Source of the DNA: Flavobacterium wongokense
Lineage (GTDB): Bacteria; Bacteroidota; Bacteroidia; Flavobacteriales; Flavobacteriaceae
NCBI RefSeq assembly: GCF_021608265.1
Contig: NZ_JAKIHP010000003.1
Coordinates: forward strand, 186,001 to 250,000
Length of the DNA: 64,000 nt
Reading direction: 5' to 3'
Shown: positions 24,762 through 34,309 of the stretch, in pieces
Layout of the letters: each line of letters starts with the position of its first letter
Numbering within the stretch: position 1 is the first letter of the stretch
Made by a program: the position numbers and the translations under genes
The notes under the pieces: generated by a model
Seen by the model: only the letters and a program-made list of their open reading frames with translations
Told to the model about the DNA's origin: nothing
The model's database searches: none

Positions 24762-26073
24762 CCATAAATACTTTTAGTAACGATAGCGAATATACAAAAG
24801 CTGGCGCAGCAATCCGCATTGCCGCGTGATTAATTGTAAGTAACCAAAAGAATAAAAAGCAAAACATATAGATGTGCTGCCGATTATCCAAAAATAAGAA
24901 AATAGGTGTAAAAAACACTATCAATAATGCGATAATCCCCATCGTACCATGTTCGGCAAGCGTTCGTGAAATTTCACTATGCGAGGCAATAATCAATCCA
25001 CCCGACTTTTCTTCCCTGACTTCAAGGGCTTTTGCAACCCCAATTCCAAATATCGGATTGTCAAGAAAATCGTCAATTTCACTATCCCAAATCTCTTCCC
25101 TTCCCGTTAACTGGCTTTCCTTTACCCTTCCGGCAGCATCCTTATTGGCATAACGTTTATCAATTAATCCACCAGTCTGATTAGATGTATAGAGCCAGGT
25201 CATTAAAAATGCGGCCGACATAAAAAGTAAAAGCTTGTATAGATTATACCTGCCCTGCGATTTTGTATTGGCATAGATATACGCCAGGAATAACACGATC
25301 ATCACAAAGCCGGTCACCATTCCACCTCTCGAAAAAGTAACCAAACCTCTATAGGTAATATTAAATAAGACAATCAGGTTTACAGCGAATATCAATTTTG
25401 ATTTTGATTCTAAAATTAATCTGGAGAAGAAAACAAACATCCCGATTCCTAATAAAGTCGCCACCTGGTTGGGCCCAAATCCTCCCGAAGTTTCGTTGTT
25501 CGAACCTGTTCCGGTTAATACTTCCTTTAAATCGGGTGTGTATAAAATAAGGTAAATCGTTGTTGCGAAAACGGGCAGCGCCAATGAAAGTAATATCTTG
25601 TTCACTTCTGAAACCAGGATTTTCCTGTTGTAACAATAAATTGCAGAAACACCAAGGCATGCCGGCCCGGAAATATTAAATGCAATCGCTTTTCGGATAT
25701 CGGTCTGCAGGTTCAAAGTTTCTGTCGCTACCAAAACACCGGGCAGTAACAGCAATAAATAAATCCAAAAAGGTATGGCGTTCTTCGAAAATCCACTGTA
25801 ATACATCCCGAAAGCCATAAATATCATTACGGCATATTTTGAGGACTCATAGAGCAGGTTTCCGCCAGTCATCCTTAAAAACACCTCACTCCCAACAATA
25901 TATGCTGAAACATACAGGACTTCATTGTTTTTGTTTCGGGTTTTAATCACATAATACAATCCCACGGCAAGCATGGCAATTGCATAAAATTTAGATAAAG
26001 GCCTTATCAGGAATATGAGGATTCCAATTAAAGCATGGGCGGCAATCAATAAAATATAATTTTTATCTTTCAT
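24733..26073 (-). CDS. O-antigen polymerase/ligase-like membrane protein (Wzy or WaaL type)
   Basis: This 446-residue protein has about ten to twelve hydrophobic spans and one large periplasmic loop in the second half (about residues 295-370), including NPIFGIGVAK and the SHSEISRTLAEHGTMG stretch. That arrangement fits the Wzy_C/O-antigen ligase family. It could polymerise repeat units or ligate glycan to an acceptor; sequence alone does not separate these. No Wzx flippase is seen, and the exporter in the locus is an ABC system, which makes the ligase reading worth considering. Confidence 0.82.
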   Translation of the reverse strand: MKDKNYILLIAAHALIGILIFLIRPLSKFYAIAMLAVGLYYVIKTRNKNNEVLYVSAYIVGSEVFLRMTGGNLLYESSKYAVMIFMAFGMYYSGFSKNAIPFWIYLLLLLPGVLVATETLNLQTDIRKAIAFNISGPACLGVSAIYCYNRKILVSEVNKILLSLALPVFATTIYLILYTPDLKEVLTGTGSNNETSGGFGPNQVATLLGIGMFVFFSRLILESKSKLIFAVNLIVLFNITYRGLVTFSRGGMVTGFVMIVLFLAYIYANTKSQGRYNLYKLLLFMSAAFLMTWLYTSNQTGGLIDKRYANKDAAGRVKESQLTGREEIWDSEIDDFLDNPIFGIGVAKALEVREEKSGGLIIASHSEISRTLAEHGTMGIIALLIVFFTPIFLFLDNRQHIYMFCFLFFWLLTINHAAMRIAAPAFVYSLSLLKVFMDEAPALHRK

Positions 26074-26074
26074 A

Positions 26075-27148
26075 TCATAGAGCTGAAACCCAGTTTAAAT
26101 AATTAGCAATCACTCCTTCTTCCGAATGATTTTCAATAATGGTCTGATAAAGTGCATTACCCATTTCTTTTCTTAAATTATCCTCTTCAATAAATTTCAA
26201 AAGCTTTTTATAAAACAAATCGGAATCATCACGCTCCACAATAAACCCATTGACATTGTCCTTGATGATTAATGGAATTTCGCCAACGTTTGTGGTCACA
26301 ACAGGTTTTTTTGATAATCCGTATTCAATTAATGAAACCGGCAAACCTTCAGATTTGGAGGTCAAGATAGCAATATCAGATTGATTAATGATGTTTTTTA
26401 CATCATTTTTAGAACCATAAATAAAAACATTGTTTTCCAGGTTTTTGGTTGAAATCAATGCTCTTAATTGTTTTGAATAGTCATCTTCAAAGTCTTTGCC
26501 TACCAAATGGAAAGTCCAGTCGGGATTGGTTTGCTTTAGTTTTTCGGCAACTTCCAACAGGAAAAAATGGTTTTTCTGGTCCCGAAGGTTCGCCAGACAT
26601 AAAATCCGTTTTCCGGCTGTTCCTTTGAGATTGGTTTCGATAATGGTTGAAGCATCAATGGCAGTAAAATTGGGCAGGTAAATAACCTTTTTGCAATTAA
26701 GTTCTTTTTCTGCCCAAGCCTTAAGCTTATAATTTACTACAATGATTCCCTTAAAAAAATGCGAAGCAACTTTTAATGCCGCAGATTTTTGCGAACTTAT
26801 GAATTCGCTCAATCCGTTGTGGTCGTGCCAGATGATGTTGGCTTTTGGGTAAACCAATTTGACTAACACCGCCGTGAAATAAGAACTGCTATGCGGTTGA
26901 AGGTAATCAACCTTGTTTTCCTTACAATAATCCCTCAACCTGAAAACTGCGCCAAAATCGATAGTGGATTTTTTCCTTAGAAAAAGATACGAAACCGAAT
27001 CACTCAATTGATTTTTGAGGTTCCCTTCCGCCCTTGTCGCAACCAAACCAGAGAATTCCACTCTTCCTGAAAGCGCATTGGCATAATTAATTGCCATTTT
27101 TTCGGCACCACCAATTTCCAAAGAATCAATAATTTGGACTATCCTCAT
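26075..27148 (-). CDS. GT4 family glycosyltransferase
   Basis: This 357-residue GT-B protein has the N-terminal acceptor-domain motif LEIGGAEKMAINYA. A C-terminal donor domain carries RILCLANLRDQKNHFFLLE and SEGLPVSLIEYGLSKKPVVTTNVGE. It is one of four GT4 enzymes in this half of the locus. Its ATG overlaps the stop region of the next GT4 gene upstream by four bases (ATGA). The specific linkage cannot be inferred. Confidence 0.86.
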   Translation of the reverse strand: MRIVQIIDSLEIGGAEKMAINYANALSGRVEFSGLVATRAEGNLKNQLSDSVSYLFLRKKSTIDFGAVFRLRDYCKENKVDYLQPHSSSYFTAVLVKLVYPKANIIWHDHNGLSEFISSQKSAALKVASHFFKGIIVVNYKLKAWAEKELNCKKVIYLPNFTAIDASTIIETNLKGTAGKRILCLANLRDQKNHFFLLEVAEKLKQTNPDWTFHLVGKDFEDDYSKQLRALISTKNLENNVFIYGSKNDVKNIINQSDIAILTSKSEGLPVSLIEYGLSKKPVVTTNVGEIPLIIKDNVNGFIVERDDSDLFYKKLLKFIEEDNLRKEMGNALYQTIIENHSEEGVIANYLNWVSAL

Positions 27149-28263
27149 CGTTGTAAAAGCAAATTAATTTCATTCTCAAAAGCATCCATTGTAAACTGCC
27201 GTGACCACTGCATTGCATTTTCAGCCATTTCCTGATACAATCCGGCATCGTTTAAAAGGGCTTCAATTTTTTCGGTATCAGCATTCAAATCTAAATCCAA
27301 AAGCAAACCTCTATCTCCGTTCCCAAGCATGTTAGGAACACAGGAAACCTTTGATGCAATGGGCAGGCAAGCCCAAAACATTCCTTCTGCAACAACCTTT
27401 GGCCAGCCTTCACTCAGCGAAGGTAAAACTACAAAATGATTTTCTATGTAAGCTTTTTTAATCGTTTCCTGGTTTTGATTTCCTTTTAGGAAGATTATTT
27501 CGTCCAACCCATTTTCCGAAATATAGTGCTCAAGCATTGCTCTTTCACTTCCATCGCCATACAGTGTCAGCTGTACATTATGCCCTTTTTGCGATAACTG
27601 TTCGACTAACTTAATGGCAAACAAAGGCTGTTTGCCGTTAGAAAGTGTCCCAATAAAAACAAACGAAATAGTTCCTTTTAATTCCCTCGGTTTGACTTCC
27701 GTTTTATCGCTTTCAAAATAACTCGCTGTAAAAAACGGTTTGATATTTTCGCTGCTGTTTTCCCATTCGCCATAAACGAGAACCTGCATGTTTTTGGTCA
27801 AAAATGCATTGCTCAAAATCCATTTTTGAAGACGATATGTCAAGGGTTGTTTTGCTTTTGGATCCCAATTGCCTGCATATTTTGCCGTTTTGGATTTGGA
27901 TGGAAATAAAATCTGCACGAAACATCCCAACAATCCAATATTTCCGGGACAGCGCAAGTGAATATGGTCTGCCCTTTTCATAATCTGGTAAATCTTCCAG
28001 GTTATTCCGGGCATGACGATAAGCGAACGCAGAAGGTTTTTGAAATTGGAAATATCAAAATTGGCAACCGGAGTAAAGGTTACTTTTTGATGTTGGTAAA
28101 ATTCCTGGATTGGACTTTTGGAAATAGGATGCAGAGGCGCTGCAATCAAAACTTCGGATACGTTTTTTATCCATAAGTTCATCTCGCGGACATAGGGTTC
28201 GTATCCAAAATAGCTGCCTGACTCTTTACCATGAATGACATGCGTAATTATGGCAAACTTCAT
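27145..28263 (-). CDS. GT4 family glycosyltransferase
   Basis: This 372-residue GT-B enzyme has FVFIGTLSNGKQPLFAIKLVE opening the donor domain and LPSLSEGWPKVVAEGMFWACLP as a GT4-type donor loop. The start at 28263 (MKFAIITHVIHGKESG) is chosen because the longer form to 28305 would overlap the methyltransferase gene by 37 bases and adds nothing family-like. It sits between a methyltransferase and another GT4 gene in the operon. Confidence 0.84.
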   Translation of the reverse strand: MKFAIITHVIHGKESGSYFGYEPYVREMNLWIKNVSEVLIAAPLHPISKSPIQEFYQHQKVTFTPVANFDISNFKNLLRSLIVMPGITWKIYQIMKRADHIHLRCPGNIGLLGCFVQILFPSKSKTAKYAGNWDPKAKQPLTYRLQKWILSNAFLTKNMQVLVYGEWENSSENIKPFFTASYFESDKTEVKPRELKGTISFVFIGTLSNGKQPLFAIKLVEQLSQKGHNVQLTLYGDGSERAMLEHYISENGLDEIIFLKGNQNQETIKKAYIENHFVVLPSLSEGWPKVVAEGMFWACLPIASKVSCVPNMLGNGDRGLLLDLDLNADTEKIEALLNDAGLYQEMAENAMQWSRQFTMDAFENEINLLLQR

Positions 28264-28268
28264 CTGGT

Positions 28269-29087
28269 TTATCTTTTTTGCATTAGCATGGTCAAATGCA
28301 TGCATTTAAATAAATGGCCGTCTGATTTTGCAGACAAATCCCAGTCTTTCTTATGCCATTTCTTTCCAATAGCCTGCTTTTTTTCGTCTGAAAGAAAGGG
28401 AATGAAATTCATAAGGAAATACCATTTGGCCTGGCCAAGAAGCCCATGGCGCTCCACTATTTTAAAGGTTTTAGCGAATTTTTTATAGGTGCTTTTGGTA
28501 AACGGCCATTCCCAATCCTTATCCGATTGAAAAGGACGGTACATTACCCTCATTAATTTTATAGGCAGGCTGGTTTCCAATGGATCGTAACTGATAATCA
28601 CTCCGCCCGGTGCCAATTTTTCATTAAGCCTGGCAATCAATACATCTGGATTCTGGAAGTGGTGTAAAACACCATAAGCATAAATAATGTCAAAATCCTT
28701 ATCGGGAAAATCAGCATCAGACAAAAAATCTGCGGCAACAGCTTTAGCATTTGGGTAAGGCTTTATCCTTTCTGCCAAGCGTGCGATGGCAACGTCACTC
28801 AAATCCAAACCGATAAATTCCTTGCTGTTTTCAGCCATGTATAGACTCCAGTGATTCCCTGCAAAACAACCCAAATCAAGGACTTTTTTATTGGACAGGT
28901 CTCCAAACCAGGTTTTATGGATTTCGTAAGATTCGCTAAGGATACCAATATCCTTTCGTATTTTTTTCAAGGTTTTTTCCCTGAAATAATACCAGATTTT
29001 GGTTGGCAAATTCTTTTTATCACTTTTGTAATTATAAAAATCCTTCTGTTTTTTGTTGATTTCAATAATTTCTTCCTGAGTCTTCAT
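28269..29087 (-). CDS. Class I SAM-dependent methyltransferase
   Basis: This 272-residue protein has the SAM-binding motif KVLDLGCFAGNHW (about 69-81). It also has EFIGLDLSDVAIARL, FDIIYAYGVLHHF and LAPGGVIISYDPL, the usual order of motifs I to III in small-molecule methyltransferases. In a glycan locus it most likely methylates a sugar hydroxyl or a terminal residue, but the target is not readable. It lies seven bases from the GT2 gene upstream and five from the GT4 gene downstream. Confidence 0.83.
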   Translation of the reverse strand: MKTQEEIIEINKKQKDFYNYKSDKKNLPTKIWYYFREKTLKKIRKDIGILSESYEIHKTWFGDLSNKKVLDLGCFAGNHWSLYMAENSKEFIGLDLSDVAIARLAERIKPYPNAKAVAADFLSDADFPDKDFDIIYAYGVLHHFQNPDVLIARLNEKLAPGGVIISYDPLETSLPIKLMRVMYRPFQSDKDWEWPFTKSTYKKFAKTFKIVERHGLLGQAKWYFLMNFIPFLSDEKKQAIGKKWHKKDWDLSAKSDGHLFKCMHLTMLMQKR

Positions 29088-29094
29088 GCTGTAT

Positions 29095-30087
29095 CTAACG
29101 AGGTTTATTTATAAATAAGGAAAACCAGCCAGCCATCCTTCCTGCAAATTCGGTGAAAGCTTCCTGTCTTTTCTTGGTTGTAAATATATTGCTAAATCTG
29201 ATAAAAGCCAATAATAATACAATTGCATTCCATTTTAATTTTGCTTTAAATGAAGGCTTTGGATATTTTACACGCCAAACATACCAACCATTCCTGACCA
29301 CCATTTTCCCATATTGGTATTTGTTAGGTCTTCCCGACTCATTGTGATAATGATAAAGTTGGGCTTTGGTTGCCACAATATTTTTACCAAACTGAAGTGC
29401 CCTCAGGCTGTAATCTGAATCCTCATACAAGCCATAACCTTCAAAATACGTGGAGAATTTGATGTTTTCGAAAACAATCCTTTTGAAATTAAAGCAGAGT
29501 CCTATGAGCACATCAACTTCATAATTTTTACCCGTTAAAGGAAAACCGCTGTTCCTTCCGTTGGAAAATTCAGGCATGCGCCACGAACCTAAATTGGATT
29601 GCAACCCCAGAATATTCCGGATGTAATTTCGGGAACCTTCAGGATAAACATAACCCTCAAATTCGTAAAACTTATTCTTATCATAGCTTTGATTTGGATT
29701 TTTTTTAATCCATTTCTGCTCGTTGATTTCAATTCCGGCCACGCTTACAATTCCGGAATCACTTTCGAAAGCCTTTAAGATTTCCTCAAAATAGTTCGGA
29801 GTTAAAACCGTGTCGTCATCAAGGAAACATAGTATTTCTGAGCTTGGTGAAATTTTGGAAATCCCAAAATTCCTTTGTTTTGTCAATCCTCTGTTTTCCT
29901 TGTCCATCTGGAAATAGCTCAGGTTTTTAAATGATTGCTCTTCAAAAATCTTCTTGGTATCATCATTTGTTGAACCATCAATAATCAGGATTTCATTGGG
30001 ATAAACGGTTTGTTCCTTCACCGAATTCAATAAATTCAGCAACGGTTGCGGACGCATATAAGTGCAAATGATTAAAGTAAAATCCAT
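29095..30087 (-). CDS. GT2 family glycosyltransferase (tandem paralogue A)
   Basis: This 330-residue GT-A enzyme starts FTLIICTYMRPQPLLNLLNS, has the metal-binding ILCFLDDDTVLTPNYF motif, and ends with a hydrophobic/basic tail (NAIVLLLAFIRFSN). It is clearly a duplicate of the next gene upstream: the first 117 bases match at about 85% by hand count, and the GRPNKYQYGKMVVRNGWYVW region is almost shared. The middle third, which would shape acceptor choice, differs more. Start and the paralogue's stop overlap by one base. Confidence 0.87.
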   Translation of the reverse strand: MDFTLIICTYMRPQPLLNLLNSVKEQTVYPNEILIIDGSTNDDTKKIFEEQSFKNLSYFQMDKENRGLTKQRNFGISKISPSSEILCFLDDDTVLTPNYFEEILKAFESDSGIVSVAGIEINEQKWIKKNPNQSYDKNKFYEFEGYVYPEGSRNYIRNILGLQSNLGSWRMPEFSNGRNSGFPLTGKNYEVDVLIGLCFNFKRIVFENIKFSTYFEGYGLYEDSDYSLRALQFGKNIVATKAQLYHYHNESGRPNKYQYGKMVVRNGWYVWRVKYPKPSFKAKLKWNAIVLLLAFIRFSNIFTTKKRQEAFTEFAGRMAGWFSLFINKPR

Positions 30088-31070
30088 TATTTGAATACTA
30101 AAGAAAACCAGGCCGTAATCCTGCCAAAAAATTCATTGATTGACGCGCTCTTTTTGGGTTTTGTAAAAACATTAGACAATAAAATGAAAGATAACAACAA
30201 AACGATTAGGTTCCATTTTACCCTTGCCTTTACTGATGGTTTTGGATATTTCACACGCCAGACATACCAACCGTTCCTAACAACCATTTGTCCATATTTA
30301 AATTTATTCGGCCTTCCGGAATTGTCGTGGTAATGTGCCAAACGCGCATTGGAATTAAAATAAAGATTTCCGGTTTTGGAAATCCTCAACGTAAAATCGG
30401 CATCTTCATACAAGCCATAACCTTCAAAATAAGGTGAAAAACTGAAGGTGTCAAACACTTCCTTTTTGAACGAGGCCACACCGCCCATGAATTGTTCAAC
30501 GGGATATATTTTCCCCGATGGTGGCAAATAACTAACGCCTCTTCCGTTGGAAAACTCAGGCATAAAACCTGGGTTTTTGTCACTGTCCAACCCGAATTTT
30601 TTTCTTATCATAAAGCGCTTGCTTTCGGGTTTTTTCCAACCATCAAAATAAAATTCGTTATTTTTTGGGATATAATTTTGCCCGGTTTTTGTCCATTGAG
30701 CTATATTGGTAATATAGCCTCCGGCACCTAATGCATCAGGATATACCGAATAGGTATTCAATAAATGTTCAAAATAATCCGGTTCCAAAATAGTGTCGTC
30801 ATCCAAAAAACAAACAATTTCTGAATTCTTCGCCACTTTTGAAACACCAAAATTCCGTTGCCTGGTCAGTCCTCTTTCTTCTGGCAAAACCAAAAAATAG
30901 TTCAGGTTTGGAAACTTATTCTGTTCCAAAACCGTTTTCGTTTCTTCATTGGTTGAGCCATCAATAATCAGGATTTCATTGGGATAGACGGTCTGCAATT
31001 TCACCGAATTCAATAAATTCAGCAACGGTTGCGGACGCATGTAGGTGCAGACTATCAGTGTGAAATTCAT
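29971..31070. repeat. Tandem duplication of a GT2 gene (5' segments 29971-30087 and 30954-31070)
   Basis: The 5' ends of the two adjacent GT2 genes align over 117 bases without gaps, including a 41-base identical block. Similarity rises again near the 3' ends and drops in the middle. This is a gene duplication with domain-wise divergence, not an assembly artefact. Confidence 0.8.
30087..31070 (-). CDS. GT2 family glycosyltransferase (tandem paralogue B)
   Basis: This 327-residue GT-A enzyme has FTLIVCTYMRPQPLLNLLNS, the DxD-type motif VCFLDDDTILEPDYF, and the shared tail GQMVVRNGWYVWRVKYPKP with a hydrophobic end. A loop with CVASF-like FMGGVASFKKEVF replaces the paralogue's LIGLCFNFKRIVF, and the central region is otherwise distinct, so the two probably recognise different acceptors. 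It is one base from the neighbouring GT2 stop on one side and three bases from the larger GT2 gene on the other. Confidence 0.87.
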   Translation of the reverse strand: MNFTLIVCTYMRPQPLLNLLNSVKLQTVYPNEILIIDGSTNEETKTVLEQNKFPNLNYFLVLPEERGLTRQRNFGVSKVAKNSEIVCFLDDDTILEPDYFEHLLNTYSVYPDALGAGGYITNIAQWTKTGQNYIPKNNEFYFDGWKKPESKRFMIRKKFGLDSDKNPGFMPEFSNGRGVSYLPPSGKIYPVEQFMGGVASFKKEVFDTFSFSPYFEGYGLYEDADFTLRISKTGNLYFNSNARLAHYHDNSGRPNKFKYGQMVVRNGWYVWRVKYPKPSVKARVKWNLIVLLLSFILLSNVFTKPKKSASINEFFGRITAWFSLVFK

Positions 31071-31072
31071 AG

Positions 31073-32608
31073 TTATTGTTTGTTCAGTTCATTGGCCCAA
31101 AACAAACTCCTGTCCCATTTTTGTTTAAATACCCTGATGTATTTAAACGGATTCAGGAAAAAACTTTTGTCAAGGTTTTTAAAGAACAATGTGGTTTTAT
31201 AATTCGACAATTGCTCTTTTGTATCGTATAATAATCGGAACAGCATTACTGTTGGCGATGGTTTTGGTTGGATTGCATCCTGCTGCCATTGCAATGCGGG
31301 TTTGGTCCTGAAACCTCCGATTGGTGCTTTTAAATGTAAAATCTTTGAGGTCGAAATATATAAAATGTCAAAACCTTTGTTGCGCAACTGCATTCCAAAA
31401 TCATTGTCTTCGCCAAAGCCAAATTCGTACCCCATATTAAATTTCAAATCTTGAAAGCAGCTCGATTTCACAAAAGCATGACCAGCTCCAAAAACAGCAA
31501 ACTGCCTTGGTGGTTGTTGAATAAGCATTTGCGATTTCAAAAGACAGGCAACCAAAAATACTTCGTTCCCTGTTTGCTGAAATGTCAGCATTGCCTTTTC
31601 AATCAGGTCATTTTCAAAAACGATGTCATCATCGGCGAAAAAGGTAAATTCGCTTTCAATTAGTTGAAGCCCTATATTCCGGGCATTGCAAGCTCCGGTT
31701 TGATGGGTAAAATGATGTTTTATGCTAAAGGGCCATCGATGGTTTTCGATAAAATCAAGTTCAGATGTACTGCCTGCTTCCGGATTTTGCTCAACTATGA
31801 TAATGTTTTTAGGAAGATAGGTTTGCGAAGCCAGATTGCTGAGCACATTATACAAGTATTCCTTTCGTCCGATCGTTGGAATCAGCACATCGATTGTGCC
31901 GCTTTCAATAATTTTTTTGTTTGAATCCAATGGGATTTGGTTCAATAATCCCGGATTCAGTTTTCTTTTGGAATAAAATAACGAAAACAGGAAAGGCAGC
32001 AATGGAAATTTCTTTTCAAAAATCAGTAAATTGAAAAACAAAAGAAAAATCCAACGCGTCCTATAATGCTGTTTTGTGAATTTAAATAACTCGAAAAGAC
32101 TCGCTTGCTGCATTTTACAACCACTTTTCTGCAAAAGCAGTTTGGGTTCCGAATAACAAAAAAGCCCTTCAGTGATTGCTCTTCTGGCAAAGGAATTCAG
32201 GAAATAATCAAAATCATCTTCCTCCTTCAAGTCCTTACTGCAGGCATTAATCACTGAAGCATGGACTGCGCCAACACAACTGCTCATTTGCCAGCTGGCA
32301 TATTTTACTTTCTTATTGATTTTTATGAATGGCGAATCCTCAATATAACCCAATCGGCTGTCAAAGTAATTGCCGGAAGGATTATAGGATAAAAGCATTT
32401 TTTTATGGTGGAACAGCTTTGGGATTTCTGCAAGATTCAGATTATTTTCCTCGTTCTGATGGCACCAAACCAAAATTCCATCCTTGAATTTATCAGCAAA
32501 ATCAAGCAACACAGCCACAATATTCCTATTGATATCAGCATGGAGATTGGTTTCTTCAGTCGAAAAAACTTTGGTTACTATATTGTTGTTGTGGTAAAGG
32601 ACAATCAT
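31073..32608 (-). CDS. GT2 glycosyltransferase with a large N-terminal extension
   Basis: This protein has 511 residues, about 200 more than a plain GT2. Residues about 245-440 are a GT-A domain with DVLIPTIGRKEYLYNVLSNL, HQTGACNARNIGLQLIESEF and the metal site TFFADDDIVFENDLI. The first 230 residues (starting MIVLYHNNNIVTKVF) are a separate domain that I do not recognise, with WCHQNEENNLN and SSCVGAVHASVI segments and a hydrophobic stretch near 200. It might position the acceptor or bind the membrane. It overlaps the GT4 gene upstream by four bases. Confidence 0.82.
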   Translation of the reverse strand: MIVLYHNNNIVTKVFSTEETNLHADINRNIVAVLLDFADKFKDGILVWCHQNEENNLNLAEIPKLFHHKKMLLSYNPSGNYFDSRLGYIEDSPFIKINKKVKYASWQMSSCVGAVHASVINACSKDLKEEDDFDYFLNSFARRAITEGLFCYSEPKLLLQKSGCKMQQASLFELFKFTKQHYRTRWIFLLFFNLLIFEKKFPLLPFLFSLFYSKRKLNPGLLNQIPLDSNKKIIESGTIDVLIPTIGRKEYLYNVLSNLASQTYLPKNIIIVEQNPEAGSTSELDFIENHRWPFSIKHHFTHQTGACNARNIGLQLIESEFTFFADDDIVFENDLIEKAMLTFQQTGNEVFLVACLLKSQMLIQQPPRQFAVFGAGHAFVKSSCFQDLKFNMGYEFGFGEDNDFGMQLRNKGFDILYISTSKILHLKAPIGGFRTKPALQWQQDAIQPKPSPTVMLFRLLYDTKEQLSNYKTTLFFKNLDKSFFLNPFKYIRVFKQKWDRSLFWANELNKQ

Positions 32609-33744
32609 GAAATTACTTTTTGATAAAAATCGGCGCTCTGCTGGGCAACAACTTCAATGCTGAATTTCTGCAAAACCGTTTTTCGGGCTTCAGCGCCAAA
32701 CTGATTCGTCAACACTTGATTGTCGAGCAATTCCAAAATACGGTCAGCAAACAAATTATGGTCTTTCGGATGCACTAAAAATCCGTTGACGCTGTCTTCT
32801 ATGACTTCGGTTGCCCAACCAATGTTTGACGCCACAATTGCTTTCTGCATTGCCATCGCTTCAATCCATGAAACAGGCAGGGCTTCTGCAAATGTTGGAA
32901 AAACACAAACCCCAGCCGAAGCAATATTTCCCTTTATCTTATCATAAGTAACGCTTCCCAGATATTCCACATTCTGCAGTGCATTTTTATCAAATAACGA
33001 CTGCATCATTTGCCAGGTCGAATCGTTGCCTGAAAGAATATCCGACGCATCGCGTCCAATCAAAATCAGCCTGGCTTTATTGTTTTTCTTATAAACTTCA
33101 TTAAAAATCAAAGGCAGTTCCAAAAGCCCTTTTTTGCGAATCAAAGTCCCAAAATACAGTATCGTATTTTCGTTGGTTTCAGTTGTATCTAAAGCAAATT
33201 TCGCTACATCAATGCTATTCGGGATAATCGTAAAATCGCGTTGGAGTTCGAATAATTCTTTGGTTAAATCGGCTGTATATTTACTTACTGAAAGCAACGC
33301 ATCTGCATTTTGCAAAGCCTTTTTTTCGTGGAGCTTGTTGAAGAATTTAATCGGCCTGTTATCCAAATGGCAAAAATAAGTGTCTGAACCATTCAGCCTG
33401 ATGACAACCGGGCATTTGGGCTTTATCTTTGAAGTAAACCCAAGCCAGTCTGGCGCTTCAAGCACTTCGACTTTATTTTCCGCAACTAATCTATTAATCA
33501 GTTTCTGGATTTTCCTTTGCGTCAAAAACCGCGAAAGACCTTTGAGTTTTACATTCCTGATTTGGTAATAGGAAATAGAATCTTCAATAAAAAAACTATC
33601 TTCCTTTTGTCCGTAAACCAATACAGAAACTTCATGTCCCTGTGCTGTCAATCCTTTGGAAAGATTCAAAATGCTCGTTCCAATGCCGCCAGACGAACCC
33701 ATTTTTGGATGTGGGAATTCTGATGTTAGAAAAGCAACCTTCAT
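32605..33744 (-). CDS. GT4 family glycosyltransferase
   Basis: This 379-residue GT-B enzyme opens with FLTSEFPHPKMGSSGGIGTS, a classical GT4 glycine-rich acceptor-side loop. The donor domain carries ILYFGTLIRKKGLLELPLIF and ALPVSWIEAMAMQKAIVASN. The start at 33744 is used because a longer reading to 33834 would cover the end of the acetyltransferase gene and does not resemble the family. The donor is unknown. Confidence 0.86.
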   Translation of the reverse strand: MKVAFLTSEFPHPKMGSSGGIGTSILNLSKGLTAQGHEVSVLVYGQKEDSFFIEDSISYYQIRNVKLKGLSRFLTQRKIQKLINRLVAENKVEVLEAPDWLGFTSKIKPKCPVVIRLNGSDTYFCHLDNRPIKFFNKLHEKKALQNADALLSVSKYTADLTKELFELQRDFTIIPNSIDVAKFALDTTETNENTILYFGTLIRKKGLLELPLIFNEVYKKNNKARLILIGRDASDILSGNDSTWQMMQSLFDKNALQNVEYLGSVTYDKIKGNIASAGVCVFPTFAEALPVSWIEAMAMQKAIVASNIGWATEVIEDSVNGFLVHPKDHNLFADRILELLDNQVLTNQFGAEARKTVLQKFSIEVVAQQSADFYQKVIS

Positions 33745-33745
33745 A

Positions 33746-34309
33746 TTAGTTGGAACTATTTTGAATGTAATAAGGCGACAAATCCTTATCGATGACAATC
33801 GTTTTGGAAGGCAGTATGGTCTTTCCGTCACCAATATTTTCGGTCACAACGGCATTAGCCCCAATAGTAACATGGTTTCCGATGGTAATATTTCCAAAAA
33901 CACCGGCATTTGGACCAATAAAAACATGGTTGCCAATAGTGGGAACCCCTTTCTTTTCTCCATAATTGCTAATGCCAATGGTCATTCCCTGTGAGATGTT
34001 GCAGTTTTCACCAATGATAGCATCACCATGGATGACGATGCTTCCAAAATGGCCAATGTAAAATCCTTTGCCGATTTGCGTACGGTAGGAAATATCAAAT
34101 CCGTATTTATATTTTAATCTTCTGAGCCACCAAAAGAAAAATACAAAAAGCAGTCTGTTTTTTCTTCTGTAATGCTGCGTCAGTCTAAAAATAGTCATGA
34201 ATTTCAAGCCCGGATTCGGATGAATATAAAATGTAGAAAACAAGATTCCAAAAGATATTTTCTTGATTCCACAGCGTTTGTAATCCGATAAGATAAATTC
34301 CTTTAGCAT
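33746..34309 (-). CDS. Left-handed beta-helix (hexapeptide) acetyltransferase, serine acetyltransferase-like
   Basis: This 187-residue protein has a basic, aromatic N-terminal region (about 1-70) with a hydrophobic helix (LLFVFFFWWLRRL). A hexapeptide-repeat beta-helix follows: IGHFGSIVIHGDAIIGENC, NISQGMTIGI, IGNHVFIGPNAGVFG, ITIGNHVTIGANAVV. The catalytic histidine is probably His in YIGHFG or VIHGDA. Though CysE-like, in this locus it more likely O-acetylates a sugar. It overlaps the GT-B gene upstream by seven bases. Confidence 0.82.
   Translation of the reverse strand: MLKEFILSDYKRCGIKKISFGILFSTFYIHPNPGLKFMTIFRLTQHYRRKNRLLFVFFFWWLRRLKYKYGFDISYRTQIGKGFYIGHFGSIVIHGDAIIGENCNISQGMTIGISNYGEKKGVPTIGNHVFIGPNAGVFGNITIGNHVTIGANAVVTENIGDGKTILPSKTIVIDKDLSPYYIQNSSN

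Noticed and set aside
24733..26073. The multi-span protein as a Wzx flippase
   Set aside because: It has a large periplasmic loop in the second half, which fits the Wzy/WaaL group, and no even MATE-like two-half span pattern.
29095..31070. The two similar GT2 genes as an assembly duplication
   Set aside because: The central regions differ greatly and substitutions are spread through the ends, so they are real paralogues.
33745..33834. Longer start for the GT4 gene at 32605
   Set aside because: It would overlap the acetyltransferase gene by about 90 bases, and the residues do not resemble a GT4 N-terminus.
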